DNA of 64,000 nucleotides from Actinoallomurus spadix (GTDB lineage: Bacteria > Actinomycetota > Actinomycetes > Streptosporangiales > Streptosporangiaceae). The position numbers were made by a program, and so were the translations under genes. Numbering within the stretch: position 1 is the stretch's first letter; every line of letters begins with the position of its first letter. The stretch is from NCBI RefSeq assembly GCF_024055725.1, contig NZ_JAMXMX010000018.1, positions 62,001-126,000 on the forward strand, written 5' to 3'. Of the stretch, positions 1-7,811 are shown piece after piece. The notes under the pieces are model-generated. The model worked only from the letters and a program-made list of their open reading frames with translations, had not been told where the DNA came from and ran no database searches.

Positions 1-416
1 AGCAGCCGGAACCGCAGCCAGTCCGGATCGTCGGGCCGGTCCCCGCCGACGGGCGCGAAGAAGCCCTTCGGTGCCGCGTCCGCGCCGACGACGAGGGCGA
101 CGTCGACCAGGCCCGCCAGGATCTGCGCCCGGGCCACGCTCATCGCCTGCGCGCCCGACGCACACGCGGCGTAGCAGCTCGAGACGCGCGCCCCCGACCA
201 GCCCAGTGCCCGGGCGAACGTCGCGCCCGCGACGAAGCCGGGATAACCGTTCCGTATCGTGTCGGCGCCCGCGACGTACTGCACGTCGGCCCAGGCGAGC
301 CCGGCGTCCTTCAACGCGTCACGCGCCGCCGCCAGGCCGTACTCGACGAAGTTCCGCCCCCACTTGCCCCACGGGTGCATTCCGACACCGAGGACGGCGA
401 CGTCGCGATCGCTCAC
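1..416 (-). CDS. Thiolase / lipid-transfer-protein family enzyme (3' end cut by window)
   Basis: The reading frame starts at a GTG that overlaps the stop of the upstream DUF35 gene by 4 bases (GTGA) and runs off the window edge after about 138 codons. The N-terminus (DVAVLGVGMHPWGKWG), the 'YVAGADTIRNGYPGF' stretch and the 'CYAACASGAQAM' segment with the reactive Cys near residue 85 are typical of SCP-x/Ltp-type thiolases. Such enzymes work on CoA thioesters, either thiolytically or, when paired with DUF35 proteins, as retro-aldolases in steroid side-chain breakdown. The direct coupling to a DUF35 partner supports a two-subunit complex. The C-terminal catalytic His and Cys lie outside the window, so activity cannot be judged. 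Confidence 0.85.
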   Translation of the reverse strand, partial: MSDRDVAVLGVGMHPWGKWGRNFVEYGLAAARDALKDAGLAWADVQYVAGADTIRNGYPGFVAGATFARALGWSGARVSSCYAACASGAQAMSVARAQILAGLVDVALVVGADAAPKGFFAPVGGDRPDDPDWLRFRL

Positions 417-955
417 GCGCCCTCCCCGGCGACCGGGCGCCACTTCCAGACGAGGTGGCCCGGGTCGAGCTCCTCGACGACGAGCTCGGCCGTCATCCCG
501 ACGGCCAGGTCCCCGACGCCGACGCCCCTCACGACCTGGCCGAGGACGATGATCCGTTCGGCCGCCAGTTCGACGGCGGCAATGGCGTACGGCTCGAAGT
601 CCTCGCCCGAGACGTACGGCGGCGGCGGGCGGTAGCGCGCGTCGGCGTACGACCAGATCCGGCCCCGGCGCGACAGCGGCGTGGGAACCAGGTCCTCGCC
701 GTCGCAGGCGGGATTGCGGCAGGTCAGGGTCTGCGGCGGGAAGTAGACGGTGCCACAGGCGGTGCAGCGGGTGCCGGTCAGGCGGGGAGGGTCGACGGTG
801 AACCAGCCGTCGACCACGCTCACCGGCGCGCCGGCGGCCGCGGACTCGGCCACCCGTTCGGCGACGCGTTCGGCCGCGGGCTCGGCTCCCGGCTCGGCCA
901 TGCGTTCGGCTCCAGGCTCGGCCGCGAGTTCGGGCTCGGGTGCGGGCTGCGCCAC
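413..955 (-). CDS. Zn-ribbon OB-fold (DUF35) partner of the thiolase
   Basis: A 180-residue protein. Residues about 48-180 form the DUF35 module: a short N-terminal helix region, a rubredoxin-like zinc ribbon with C64, C67, C79 and C84, then an OB-fold (GRIWSYADARYR, YAIAAVEL, VVRGVGVGDLAVGM). In the family this subunit binds CoA or shapes the acyl tunnel of a partner thiolase or aldolase, and here the thiolase follows with a 4-base overlap. The first 40 residues are an odd Ala/Glu/Pro/Arg tetrapeptide repeat absent from normal DUF35 proteins, so the true start could lie further in, or the tail may be a linker. A KstR-like operator lies upstream. Confidence 0.85.
   Translation of the reverse strand: MAQPAPEPELAAEPGAERMAEPGAEPAAERVAERVAESAAAGAPVSVVDGWFTVDPPRLTGTRCTACGTVYFPPQTLTCRNPACDGEDLVPTPLSRRGRIWSYADARYRPPPPYVSGEDFEPYAIAAVELAAERIIVLGQVVRGVGVGDLAVGMTAELVVEELDPGHLVWKWRPVAGEGA
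843..935 (-). repeat. 12-bp tandem repeat encoding an AE-x-x tail
   Basis: About seven to eight imperfect 12-bp units of the kind (c/g)(g/t)ctcggcnncn encode the tetrapeptide series AEPG, AERM, AEPG, AEPA, AERV, AERV, AESA at the N-terminus of the DUF35 protein. The period is in frame, so copy number can vary without breaking the gene. Confidence 0.8.
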
Positions 956-991
956 CGGTGACCTCCTTGTTGACCAAGCGACCGCTCAAAT

Positions 992-1007
992 CTATAACGC
1001 GTTCTAG
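992..1007. promoter_or_regulatory. KstR-like operator upstream of DUF35-thiolase
   Basis: CTATAACGCGTTCTAG is a 16-bp palindrome with one mismatched pair. It fits TNNAACNNGTTNNA, the known binding pattern of the TetR-family sterol/lipid repressor KstR, exactly. It sits 37 bases before the DUF35 start on the minus strand and overlaps the 3' end of the MFS gene. A further half-site-like ACCAAGCG lies at 973-980. No kstR gene is in the window, so the regulator is inferred. Confidence 0.55.
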
Positions 1008-2242
1008 TCGAGTGGAAGGTCCGGAGATCGGCGGGGGCGGGGTCCGCGCGCACCGGGCTCGGCCAGGCGGAGGGCGGCGACCGCGGCGACGGCCAGGAGG
1101 ACCAGGCCGTAGCCGACCGTGGCCGGCCAGCGGCCGTGCTCGTACGCCAGGCCGCCCGCCGATCCGCCGAGGCTGCTCCCCGCGTAGTACGCGAAGAGGT
1201 ACAACGCCGACGCCTGCGCCTTCCCGCCGACCGCGCGCCGCCCGACCCAGCCGCTGGCGACCGAGTGCGCGGCGAAGAAACCCGCCGTGAAGAGCAGCAG
1301 CCCGAGCCCCAGGACCGGCAGCGTGTCCGGCATCGTCGCCAGCAGCCCTGCCGCGGCCAGGGCGAACGAACCGTACATGACCGGGCGGCGCCCGACCCGG
1401 TCGGCCAGCGACCCCGCCGCCGGGGAGCTGAACGTGCCCGCCAGGTACATCAGGAAGACCAGGCCGGTCAGCCACTGCGGCAGCCCGAACGGGGCGGCCA
1501 GCAGGCGGTAGCCCAGGTAGTTGTAGACGGTGACGAACCCCGCCATCAGCACCAGCCCCATCAGGTACAGCCGCCGCAGGCCGGGGTCCCGGAGGTGGCG
1601 CAGGAGCGCCCCCTGCCCGGCCCGGGCCGGGCGGAAGCAGCGGGAGGCGGGGAGCAGTGCCCAGAAGGCGAGCGTGAGCAGCAGCGCCCCGGCCGCGGTG
1701 ACGCCGAGCGCCCACCGCCAGCCCGCCAGGTCGGTGACGAAGCCGGGGATGAGCCGCCCGAGCAGGCCGCCGATCGTGTTGCCGGCGATGTACCGGCCCA
1801 TCGCCCCGCCCAGCGCCTCGGGATGCACCTCATCGGCGAGGTAGGCCATCGCCACGGCCGGCACCCCGGCGAGCGCCACCCCCTGTGCGGCGCGGATCAG
1901 TCCGAGCACGGGGAACGACGGGCTGAGCGGCAGCAGCAGGCCGAGGACCGCCGCCGCGACGGACGACACCAGCATGACCCGGGTCCGGCCGAGGTGCTCC
2001 GACAGCGAGCTTACCGGGATCACCGCGAGCGCCAGCGCCCCGGTCGACAGCGAGACCAGCAGACTGGAGGCGGTCGGGGAGACGCCGAAGACGCGGGAGA
2101 GCGCCGGCAGCAGCGCCTGGGTCGAGTACAGCGACATGAAGGTCGTCAGGCCCGCCGCGAACAGCGCGAGGTTCACGCGGCGCAGCCCGCGCGAGCCGCG
2201 CCGATGGCGCAGGTCCAGGTCAGGGGGAGCGGTGATGAGCAC
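1004..2242 (-). CDS. MFS transporter, YnfM-like
   Basis: A 412-residue, 12-helix major facilitator with GTG start. The loop 2-3 signature appears as 'SEHLGRTRVML' after helix 2, and the second half repeats it as 'ADRVGRRPVMYG'. An N-terminal 'FMSLYSTQALLPALSR' segment is typical of the YnfM/arabinose-efflux-like group. It probably exports a small molecule by proton antiport at the cytoplasmic membrane. It is divergent from a LysR regulator with only 71 bp between them, the common arrangement for a LysR-controlled efflux pump; the substrate cannot be read from sequence. Confidence 0.85.
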   Translation of the reverse strand: MLITAPPDLDLRHRRGSRGLRRVNLALFAAGLTTFMSLYSTQALLPALSRVFGVSPTASSLLVSLSTGALALAVIPVSSLSEHLGRTRVMLVSSVAAAVLGLLLPLSPSFPVLGLIRAAQGVALAGVPAVAMAYLADEVHPEALGGAMGRYIAGNTIGGLLGRLIPGFVTDLAGWRWALGVTAAGALLLTLAFWALLPASRCFRPARAGQGALLRHLRDPGLRRLYLMGLVLMAGFVTVYNYLGYRLLAAPFGLPQWLTGLVFLMYLAGTFSSPAAGSLADRVGRRPVMYGSFALAAAGLLATMPDTLPVLGLGLLLFTAGFFAAHSVASGWVGRRAVGGKAQASALYLFAYYAGSSLGGSAGGLAYEHGRWPATVGYGLVLLAVAAVAALRLAEPGARGPRPRRSPDLPLD

Positions 2243-2313
2243 CGTTCCAGGCTGCGTGCCACCGCACCGATGCGTCCAATGAACGATGTGGCGGGAACCT
2301 ATGCTGGACGGTC
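2243..2313. promoter_or_regulatory. Divergent promoter region, MFS / LysR
   Basis: This 71-bp gap must hold both promoters. On the plus strand TATGCT at 2300-2305 lies 8 bases before the LysR ATG and no Shine-Dalgarno is visible, so the lysR-type mRNA may be leaderless. No clear -35 could be chosen. Confidence 0.45.
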
Positions 2314-3174
2314 ATGGACCTGCAGACGGTGCGCTGGTTCCTCGCGCTCGCCGAGGACGGGCACGTGACCCAGACCGCGGCCGAGCTGCGCATCTCCCAG
2401 CCGGGCCTGTCCCGCGCGATCGCCCGTCTCGAACGCGAGCTCGGCGTGCGGCTGTTCGACCGCGAAGGCCGGACGCTCCGGCTCAGCGCGTACGGCGCGA
2501 TCTTCCGCCGGCACGCGGAGCGCCTCGTCGCCGAGGAACGGGCGGCCCGCCACGCCCTCGCCCAGGCCGCCGACCCCGAGAGCGGCGAGGTCGGCCTGGC
2601 GTTCTTGCACACCCAGGGCACCGCGCTCGTACCGGAACTGCTCCGCGACCACCGGCGCGAGCACCCGCGGGTGACGTTCCGGCTGAGCCAGGGCAGCAGG
2701 GAGCACATCGAGACGGCCGTCACCGAGGGCCGCGCGGACCTGGCGATCACCAGCCCGCGCCCGGAGAGCCTGGCCTGGCATCCGCTCACGACCGAACGCC
2801 TCCGTCTCGCCGTCCCCACCGGGCACCGGCTCGCCGGGCGCCACCGGGTACGCCCGTCCGACGCCGCCTGTGAGCCGTTCATCCTGATGCGGCCGGGCTA
2901 CGGGCTGCGCTCCATCACCGACGAGCTCTTCCGCGAGGAGGGCGTCCGGCCCGACATCGCGTTCGAGGGCGAGGAGGCCGCCACCCTCCGCGGGCTGGTC
3001 GCCGCCGGGCTCGGTGTCGCGATCGTGCCGCCGGGCGAGCCGGTTCCCGGCGTGACGGAGGTCGTCCTCGCGGGGGCGCGGCGCACGATCGGCCTCGTGT
3101 GGGTGGAGGGCCGGACCCGCCCGCCCGCCGTCGAGGGCTTCCGCCGCTTCGTCATCTCCCGCGCGACCGTCTGA
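2314..3174 (+). CDS. LysR-family transcriptional regulator
   Basis: A 286-residue regulator. Residues 1-60 form the winged HTH (ETVR-like start 'MDLQTVRWFLALAEDGHV', recognition helix 'ISQPGLSRAIARLERELG', wing 'RLFDREGRTLRLSAYG'). Residues about 88-285 form the periplasmic-binding-like effector domain with 'GLAFLHTQGTALVPELL'. Gene order and the shared short spacer with the YnfM-like pump suggest that it controls that pump and itself. The effector is unknown. Length and domain order are normal. Confidence 0.9.
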   Translation: MDLQTVRWFLALAEDGHVTQTAAELRISQPGLSRAIARLERELGVRLFDREGRTLRLSAYGAIFRRHAERLVAEERAARHALAQAADPESGEVGLAFLHTQGTALVPELLRDHRREHPRVTFRLSQGSREHIETAVTEGRADLAITSPRPESLAWHPLTTERLRLAVPTGHRLAGRHRVRPSDAACEPFILMRPGYGLRSITDELFREEGVRPDIAFEGEEAATLRGLVAAGLGVAIVPPGEPVPGVTEVVLAGARRTIGLVWVEGRTRPPAVEGFRRFVISRATV

Positions 3175-3224
3175 CCCGCTCCGGTACGACCGCCTGATCC
3201 GCTCCCGCGGGGGCGCCTGTCCGC

Positions 3225-4007
3225 TCAGCCGCGGACGGCGGAGACCATCCGGCGCAGGCCGGCGAGCCAGCGGTCGCGGTCGGTGGCCTTGCGGCGCTCG
3301 AACTCGGCCACCTCGGGGTGGGGAAGGATGAGGAACCTCTCGGCCGCGAGCCCCTCGACGACCACCTCGGCGACGTCGTCGGGTTCGAGGACGCTGCCCG
3401 CCGCGGCCACGACCCGGCCCGCCACACCCTCCAGGGCCTCGGCGAGCAGCGGGGTGCGCACCCCCTGGGGACACAGCGCGCTCACCCCGACGCCCTGCTC
3501 GCCGTACGTCAGCGCGAGCCACTCGGCGAAGGCCACCGCCGCGTGCTTCGTCACCGCGTACGGAGCGTCGCCGGGCTGGGTGAGCAGGCCGGCGGCCGAG
3601 CACGTGTTCAGCAGGTAGCCTCCGCCGCGTTCCACCATGCCGGGCAGCGCGGCCCGCGCCGCGTACACGTGGGCCTGGACGTTGACCGCCCAGGCGGACG
3701 CCCACTGCTCCGGCGTGGCCTCCAGCCCGGCGCCGGTGCCGATGCCGGCGTTCGAGCACACCAGGTCCACCGGGCCGTACTCGCCGGCCCTGCCGATCAT
3801 CGCCCGGACCTGCTCCTCGTCGCCGACGTCGACGCGGAGCGCGAGCGTGCGGCACTCCAGCCCGGCGGCGACCCGCTCCACGGCGTCCCCGTCCAGGTCG
3901 GCGAGGGTGAGGGAGGCCGCGCCCTCGGCCGCGAACCGGCGGGCCATCGCGGCGCCGATCCCGCTGCCGGCTCCGGTGATCACGATGTTCTTCCCGGCGA
4001 TCTGCAT
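3225..4007 (-). CDS. Classical SDR oxidoreductase
   Basis: A 260-residue short-chain dehydrogenase/reductase. It has the NAD(P) motif TGAGSGIG at residues 11-18, an acidic LADLD after beta 2 that favours NAD(H), the CSNAG motif, and the catalytic Ser and Tyr-x-x-x-Lys (YAVTK). The C-terminus ends in a basic stretch ('EFERRKATDRDRWLAGLRR') seen in several SDRs tied to CoA-ester or lipid metabolism. It is divergent from another SDR with a 71-bp gap. The substrate is not evident. Confidence 0.85.
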   Translation of the reverse strand: MQIAGKNIVITGAGSGIGAAMARRFAAEGAASLTLADLDGDAVERVAAGLECRTLALRVDVGDEEQVRAMIGRAGEYGPVDLVCSNAGIGTGAGLEATPEQWASAWAVNVQAHVYAARAALPGMVERGGGYLLNTCSAAGLLTQPGDAPYAVTKHAAVAFAEWLALTYGEQGVGVSALCPQGVRTPLLAEALEGVAGRVVAAAGSVLEPDDVAEVVVEGLAAERFLILPHPEVAEFERRKATDRDRWLAGLRRMVSAVRG

Positions 4008-4078
4008 GGCAGGAACGTAACATCCGAGACTAGGCTGAACCCGATTCGGTTGTCAGAAAGATCCGGGAAGGCGGCACC
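4008..4078. promoter_or_regulatory. Divergent promoter region between two SDR genes
   Basis: The gap contains an imperfect dyad, AACCcgattcGGTT at 4038-4051, flanked by CTGA and TCAG. This could be a TetR-type operator serving both genes. No regulator gene adjoins it, so the role is a guess. Confidence 0.3.
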
Positions 4079-4852
4079 ATGGGACTCGAGACCGGGCTGG
4101 CGGGCAAGACCGCCCTCATCACCGGCGCGTCGCGCGGCATCGGACGCGCCACCGCCGAGCTGCTGGCCGCGGAGGGCTGCAACGTCGTCCTGTCCTCGCG
4201 AAAACAGGACGCCCTCGACGAGGTCGCCGAGGACATCCGGGCCGCCTGCCCCGGGGTCGGCGTGCTGCCGAAGGCCGCCCACGTCGGCGACGAGGACGCC
4301 GCCCGCGCCTGCGTCGAGGCCGCCGTCGCCGAGTTCGGCGGCGTGGACGTCCTGGTGAACAACGCGGGCACCAGCCCGTACTTCGGCCCGATGGTCGACA
4401 TCGACGCCGCGCGAGCCGACAAGACCGTACAGGTCAACCAGTTCGCCGTCGTCCTGTGGACGCAGCTCGCCTGGAAGCTGTCCATGCGGGCGCGCGGCGG
4501 GGCGATCGTCAACATCTCCTCCGTCGGCGGCATGGTGACCGAGCACGGCATCGGCTACTACAACGCCACGAAGGCCGCCGTCATCCACCTCACCCGGCAG
4601 TTCGCCATCGAGCTGGCGCCCTCGGTGCGCGTCAACGCCGTCGCCCCCGGCCTGGTCAAGACCCAGCTCGCCCGGGCGCTGTGGGAGAACAACGAGGAGC
4701 AGATCGCCAAGTACATGCCGCTCGGCCGCCTCGGCGAACCCGAGGACATCGCCAAGGCGGTCGTCTTCCTCGCCGGGGACACCGCGAGCTGGCTGACCGG
4801 GCAGACCCTCGTCGTCGACGGCGGCTCGACCGTCCGTCCGTCCATCGCCTGA
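4079..4852 (+). CDS. SDR oxidoreductase, FabG-like
   Basis: A 257-residue SDR with TGASRGIG (residues 16-23), an SSRK segment after beta 2 that suggests NADP(H), NNAG, the catalytic Ser in 'IVNISSVGG', and YYNATK as the Tyr/Lys pair. The C-terminus 'LTGQTLVVDGGSTV' is the standard FabG-type ending. A good Shine-Dalgarno (ggaagg) precedes the ATG. It is followed 11 bp later by an LLM oxidoreductase, so the two are probably one transcript. The substrate is unknown; acyl or xenobiotic carbonyl reduction is plausible. Confidence 0.88.
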   Translation: MGLETGLAGKTALITGASRGIGRATAELLAAEGCNVVLSSRKQDALDEVAEDIRAACPGVGVLPKAAHVGDEDAARACVEAAVAEFGGVDVLVNNAGTSPYFGPMVDIDAARADKTVQVNQFAVVLWTQLAWKLSMRARGGAIVNISSVGGMVTEHGIGYYNATKAAVIHLTRQFAIELAPSVRVNAVAPGLVKTQLARALWENNEEQIAKYMPLGRLGEPEDIAKAVVFLAGDTASWLTGQTLVVDGGSTVRPSIA

Positions 4853-4863
4853 GGAGGCTCCGC

Positions 4864-5811
4864 ATGTCTCGATGGGGACTGACGATCCCGCTCATGGGCG
4901 TGCCCCTGGCCGCCCACCGCGACATCGTCGAGGGCCTGGCCGGCCTCGGCTACACCGACGCGTGGTCGGCGGAGAGCAACGGGACGGACGCCTTCACCCC
5001 GCTGGCGCTCGCCTCGCAGTGGGCCCCGGACCTGCGGCTCGGCCCCGCGATCGTGCCGGTCTACACGCGTGGCCCGGCCCTGCTCGCCCAGCAGGCCGCC
5101 ACCCTCGCCGACCTGGCCCCCGGCCGGTTCGTGCTCGGCCTCGGGACGTCCTCCCAGGTCATCGTCGAGCGGTGGAACGCCATCCCCTTCACCGAGCCGT
5201 ACCAGCGGGTCCGGGACACGCTGCGGTTCCTGCGCCGGGCGCTGGCGGGGGAGAAGGTCACCGACGAGGCGCTCGGCGTGTCCGGCTTCCGGCTCGACAA
5301 CCCGCCGAAGACGCCCCCGCCGATCGTGCTCGCCGCGTTGCGGCCCGGCATGCTCCGGCTCGCCGCCCGCGAGGCCGACGGGGCGATCACCAACTGGCTG
5401 GCGCCGCAGGACGTCGGTACGGTGCGGAGCGCGTTCGGCACGGAGAAGGAGCTGATCGCGCGGATCTTCGTCTGCCCGACGTCGAACGCCGAGGAGGCGC
5501 GGACGCTCGGCCGCCGGCTGATCGCGGCGTACCTGACCGTGCCCGTCTACGCGGCCTTCCACGAGTGGCTCGGCCGCGGCGAGCGGCTCGCCGCGATGAA
5601 CGAGGCGTGGGCCGCCGGGGACCGCCGGGCCGCCCTGGACGCCATCCCGGACGACGTCGTCGACGACCTCGTCGTGCACGGTCCGCCGGACGCCTGCCGG
5701 GAACGCGTCCGCGCGTACGTCGAGGCCGGTCTGGACACCCCGATCCTCGCCGTCCTGCCGAACGGCGAGCTGTCGATTCCGGACGCCGTTTCCGCTCTCG
5801 CTCCCCGATAA
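4864..5811 (+). CDS. LLM-class (F420-dependent) oxidoreductase
   Basis: A 315-residue luciferase-like monooxygenase-fold protein. The N-terminus 'WGLTIPLMGVPLAAHRDIV', 'GYTDAWSAES', 'LGPAIVPVYTRGPALLAQQAATLADLAPGRFVLGLG' and 'PPIVLAALRPGML' match the TIGR03617/TIGR03559-like F420 group common in actinomycetes. It probably carries out a hydride transfer from reduced F420 on an unknown substrate. Start: ATG with GAGGAGG 5-11 bases upstream; longer in-frame readings lack such a site. It is 11 bp downstream of the SDR, so an operon is likely. Confidence 0.85.
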   Translation: MSRWGLTIPLMGVPLAAHRDIVEGLAGLGYTDAWSAESNGTDAFTPLALASQWAPDLRLGPAIVPVYTRGPALLAQQAATLADLAPGRFVLGLGTSSQVIVERWNAIPFTEPYQRVRDTLRFLRRALAGEKVTDEALGVSGFRLDNPPKTPPPIVLAALRPGMLRLAAREADGAITNWLAPQDVGTVRSAFGTEKELIARIFVCPTSNAEEARTLGRRLIAAYLTVPVYAAFHEWLGRGERLAAMNEAWAAGDRRAALDAIPDDVVDDLVVHGPPDACRERVRAYVEAGLDTPILAVLPNGELSIPDAVSALAPR

Positions 5812-5930
5812 CCGGAGAATCGCCGAATCCCGGATGTTTGCCGACAAGGAGCGTCGGGCATGGCAGGGCGCATGCACGGGCCGTGCGTGCGCCGTGCTGA
5901 CCTGCAATCGAACCGAAGGAGCTGTCGACC

Positions 5931-6221
5931 GTGCTGACGCTGACCGATTCGGCGGTCCAGGTGATCCGTACCGTCACCAGCCAGCCCGAGCTCTCACCAC
6001 AGACCGGCCTGCGGATCGCGACCCAGGGCCAGACGGAGGAGACGGGCACGCTCTCCCTCGCGGTGGCCGAAGGGCCGCAGGCCGGCGATGAGATCGTCGA
6101 GGATCAGGGCGCGCGCGTCTACCTGGAACCGGACGCGGCGACGATCCTGGACGAGATGACGCTGGACGCGAGCGTCGACGAGAACGGGGACGTCACCTTC
6201 CGCCTCGCGGAACAGACCTGA
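5931..6221 (+). CDS. HesB/IscA-like protein lacking cysteines
   Basis: A 96-residue protein, GTG start with GAAGGAG upstream. The fold cues 'MLTLTDSAVQVIRTV', 'GLRIAT', 'VYLEPDAATILDEMTLDAS' follow HesB/IscA A-type carriers. However, all three cluster-ligand cysteines of true IscA proteins are missing; there is no Cys at all. This actinobacterial branch is often annotated as iron-sulfur assembly, but the sequence argues against cluster binding, and its job is unknown. A strong hairpin terminator follows. Confidence 0.75.
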   Translation: MLTLTDSAVQVIRTVTSQPELSPQTGLRIATQGQTEETGTLSLAVAEGPQAGDEIVEDQGARVYLEPDAATILDEMTLDASVDENGDVTFRLAEQT

Positions 6222-6237
6222 CCACCTGGAACCGACC

Positions 6238-6274
6238 GGCCCCGGGCCCGCGTCCGCGAGCCCGGGGCCTTTGT
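6238..6274. terminator. Bidirectional hairpin terminator
   Basis: A perfect 10-bp GC stem (GGCCCCGGGC at 6238-6247 with GCCCGGGGCC at 6260-6269) and a 12-base loop are followed by TTTGTC. It lies between the convergent HesB-like and coiled-coil genes and probably serves both. Confidence 0.85.
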
Positions 6275-6279
6275 CGTCC

Positions 6280-6633
6280 TCAGGCCGCCAGGCGGTCCAG
6301 GATCAGATCCAGCTTGGGATCCATCCCGTCGAGGCGGCTTTCGACCCCGCCGAGGTGGGTTTCGATCCCGTCGAGCCGGGTTTCGACCCGGTCGATCCGG
6401 TCCTCGACCCCGCCGAGCCGGGTCTCGATGGCGGTGAAGTGTTCATCGTGGCGGGCGAGCGTCTCCTTGATCAACGCGATCTCGCCGTAGATGAGGTTGA
6501 GCAGCTCGGGCACGCCACCGACCTTACGGTCGGCGGCGACCGCCACCTCCGCCCACCCATGGGTCGCCATGCGCAGGATCTGTACGTCCTTCTCCAGTGC
6601 GCTGACCCGCTCTTCGAGGCTCGACACGAGCAT
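6280..6633 (-). CDS. Small heptad-repeat coiled-coil protein
   Basis: A 117-residue protein starting at the ATG read as MLVSSLEERVSALEKDVQ. The N-terminal third is a leucine-heptad helix. The C-terminal half is seven back-to-back 7-residue units of the type 'xxGVExR L/I' (AIETRLG, GVEDRID, RVETRLD, GIETHLG, GVESRLD, GMDPKLD, LILDRLA). This is expected to make a long coiled coil. No catalytic or membrane segment is seen. I do not recognise a specific function; oligomerisation or scaffolding is the only inference I would draw. An upstream extension to 359 aa is out of frame with other real genes and was discarded. Confidence 0.7.
   Translation of the reverse strand: MLVSSLEERVSALEKDVQILRMATHGWAEVAVAADRKVGGVPELLNLIYGEIALIKETLARHDEHFTAIETRLGGVEDRIDRVETRLDGIETHLGGVESRLDGMDPKLDLILDRLAA
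6286..6434 (-). repeat. 21-bp imperfect tandem repeats (heptad-coding)
   Basis: Seven imperfect 21-bp units with the recurring core 'gtttcgancccgtcgagncgg' on the plus strand encode the heptads of the coiled-coil protein. The repetition is visible in DNA as well as protein, which suggests recent expansion by slippage or unequal crossing over. Confidence 0.75.
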
Positions 6634-6713
6634 GACCGTAGCACCTTCCTCCCGGCCCGTCCTGACGATGGGCGACGGGGTGACTACAGCATGTGATGCC
6701 GACAAAATCCGGG

Positions 6714-7811
6714 TCAGGACTCGGTGAGGTCGGCCGGGAAGGTCGGGTGGGGGCCGAGGGCCCAGTACTCGAAGAGGCCGTGGCCGACGCCGCCCTCGTA
6801 GTCGAAGCGGGCGACGGAGTCGACCATGCCCCACATCCGGGCGGCGTCCTCCGGGCGCCGCAGGTCGTAGGTCACGCCCTGGACCTTCAGCTCGGGTCCC
6901 TGGTACATCCCGTGCCGCCAGTCGGGTTCGAGGCCGTAGCCGCTGCCGACCATCAGGTGGACGGGCAGCAGCGGGGTGACGCGCACCTCGAAGGGCTCGC
7001 CCGCCGGCGGCGCGAAGGAGAGCACCGCCTCCGTGACGTCGCGGGTCCCCGGGGCGTACGCCGGCCGGTAGCCGGGACGGCCGAGGTACTCCGGCTCGCG
7101 GTCGTCCGGCCACACGCGCACGGCCTCCTCCAGGATCCGCCGGCCCTGCGCGTCCTCCTGGAGGATGCACAGGATCGCGTGGTCCTCGAACTGCATCGGG
7201 GCGTACACCCAGTAGAAGCTCGCCGGGTTCTTCGCCTGGATGCCCGGTGGTTCCGCCTCCCCGACCGGGCGGATGCCCCAGGACCGGTCGCGGCTGCCCC
7301 ACCAGCGGTCCGGGGTGACCGGCAGCGTCGTGCCGTCCACGGTGATCGAGCCGGTCCACCGGCCGGTCTGCGCGAGCCGCCGCGAGTCGAACACCACCCG
7401 TTCCCGGGCGCGGACGAAGTGCGGGGGCTCCAGCTGCGCCGGGATCGCCCCCTCCCAGGTCAGGTCGAACGACAGCCCGTGGTCGTTCGGGCCGAGGACG
7501 ACGCGCAGGCGTTTCAGGCCCTCCAGCACCTCGACGCGGAACGGGCCGACCGTCGTGTCCATCCGGTCGGCGCCCAGCTCGCGGGAGGCGCGGACGACGC
7601 GGTGCAGCGGGCCGTACCGGACCAGGGCGAAGGCGTCCGTGACGCCCAGGTTGGGGTACTGCCCGAGCCCGGCGATCAGCATCAGCTCGTCCGAGCGGGA
7701 GTGGCAGTTGAAGTAGTACCGGTCATAGAAGTTCCGGTCCGACGTGCCGACGTGGCGCATGACGTCGGGCACCTGGTGGACCGGGTAGTCGTCGAGCGGG
7801 GACAGCGTCAT
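6714..7811 (-). CDS. AttH/CrtC-like lipocalin-fold protein (DUF7064/7065-like)
   Basis: A 365-residue protein with no signal peptide. The motif 'WWGSRDRSWGIRPVG' near residue 170 is the hallmark of the AttH/hydroxyneurosporene-dehydratase-like double-lipocalin group, and the N-terminus 'YFNCHSRSDELMLIAGLGQYPNLGVTDAFALVR' also fits. The family is poorly characterised; lipid or isoprenoid-like ligand handling is an inference from fold. It overlaps the upstream phosphotransferase by 4 bases (ATGA), so the two products are probably made together. Confidence 0.65.
   Translation of the reverse strand: MTLSPLDDYPVHQVPDVMRHVGTSDRNFYDRYYFNCHSRSDELMLIAGLGQYPNLGVTDAFALVRYGPLHRVVRASRELGADRMDTTVGPFRVEVLEGLKRLRVVLGPNDHGLSFDLTWEGAIPAQLEPPHFVRARERVVFDSRRLAQTGRWTGSITVDGTTLPVTPDRWWGSRDRSWGIRPVGEAEPPGIQAKNPASFYWVYAPMQFEDHAILCILQEDAQGRRILEEAVRVWPDDREPEYLGRPGYRPAYAPGTRDVTEAVLSFAPPAGEPFEVRVTPLLPVHLMVGSGYGLEPDWRHGMYQGPELKVQGVTYDLRRPEDAARMWGMVDSVARFDYEGGVGHGLFEYWALGPHPTFPADLTES

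Noticed and set aside
1136-2368. Long plus-strand open frame across the MFS gene
   Set aside because: Arg/Gln-rich translation without any domain, antisense to a well-supported membrane transporter; typical high-GC shadow frame.
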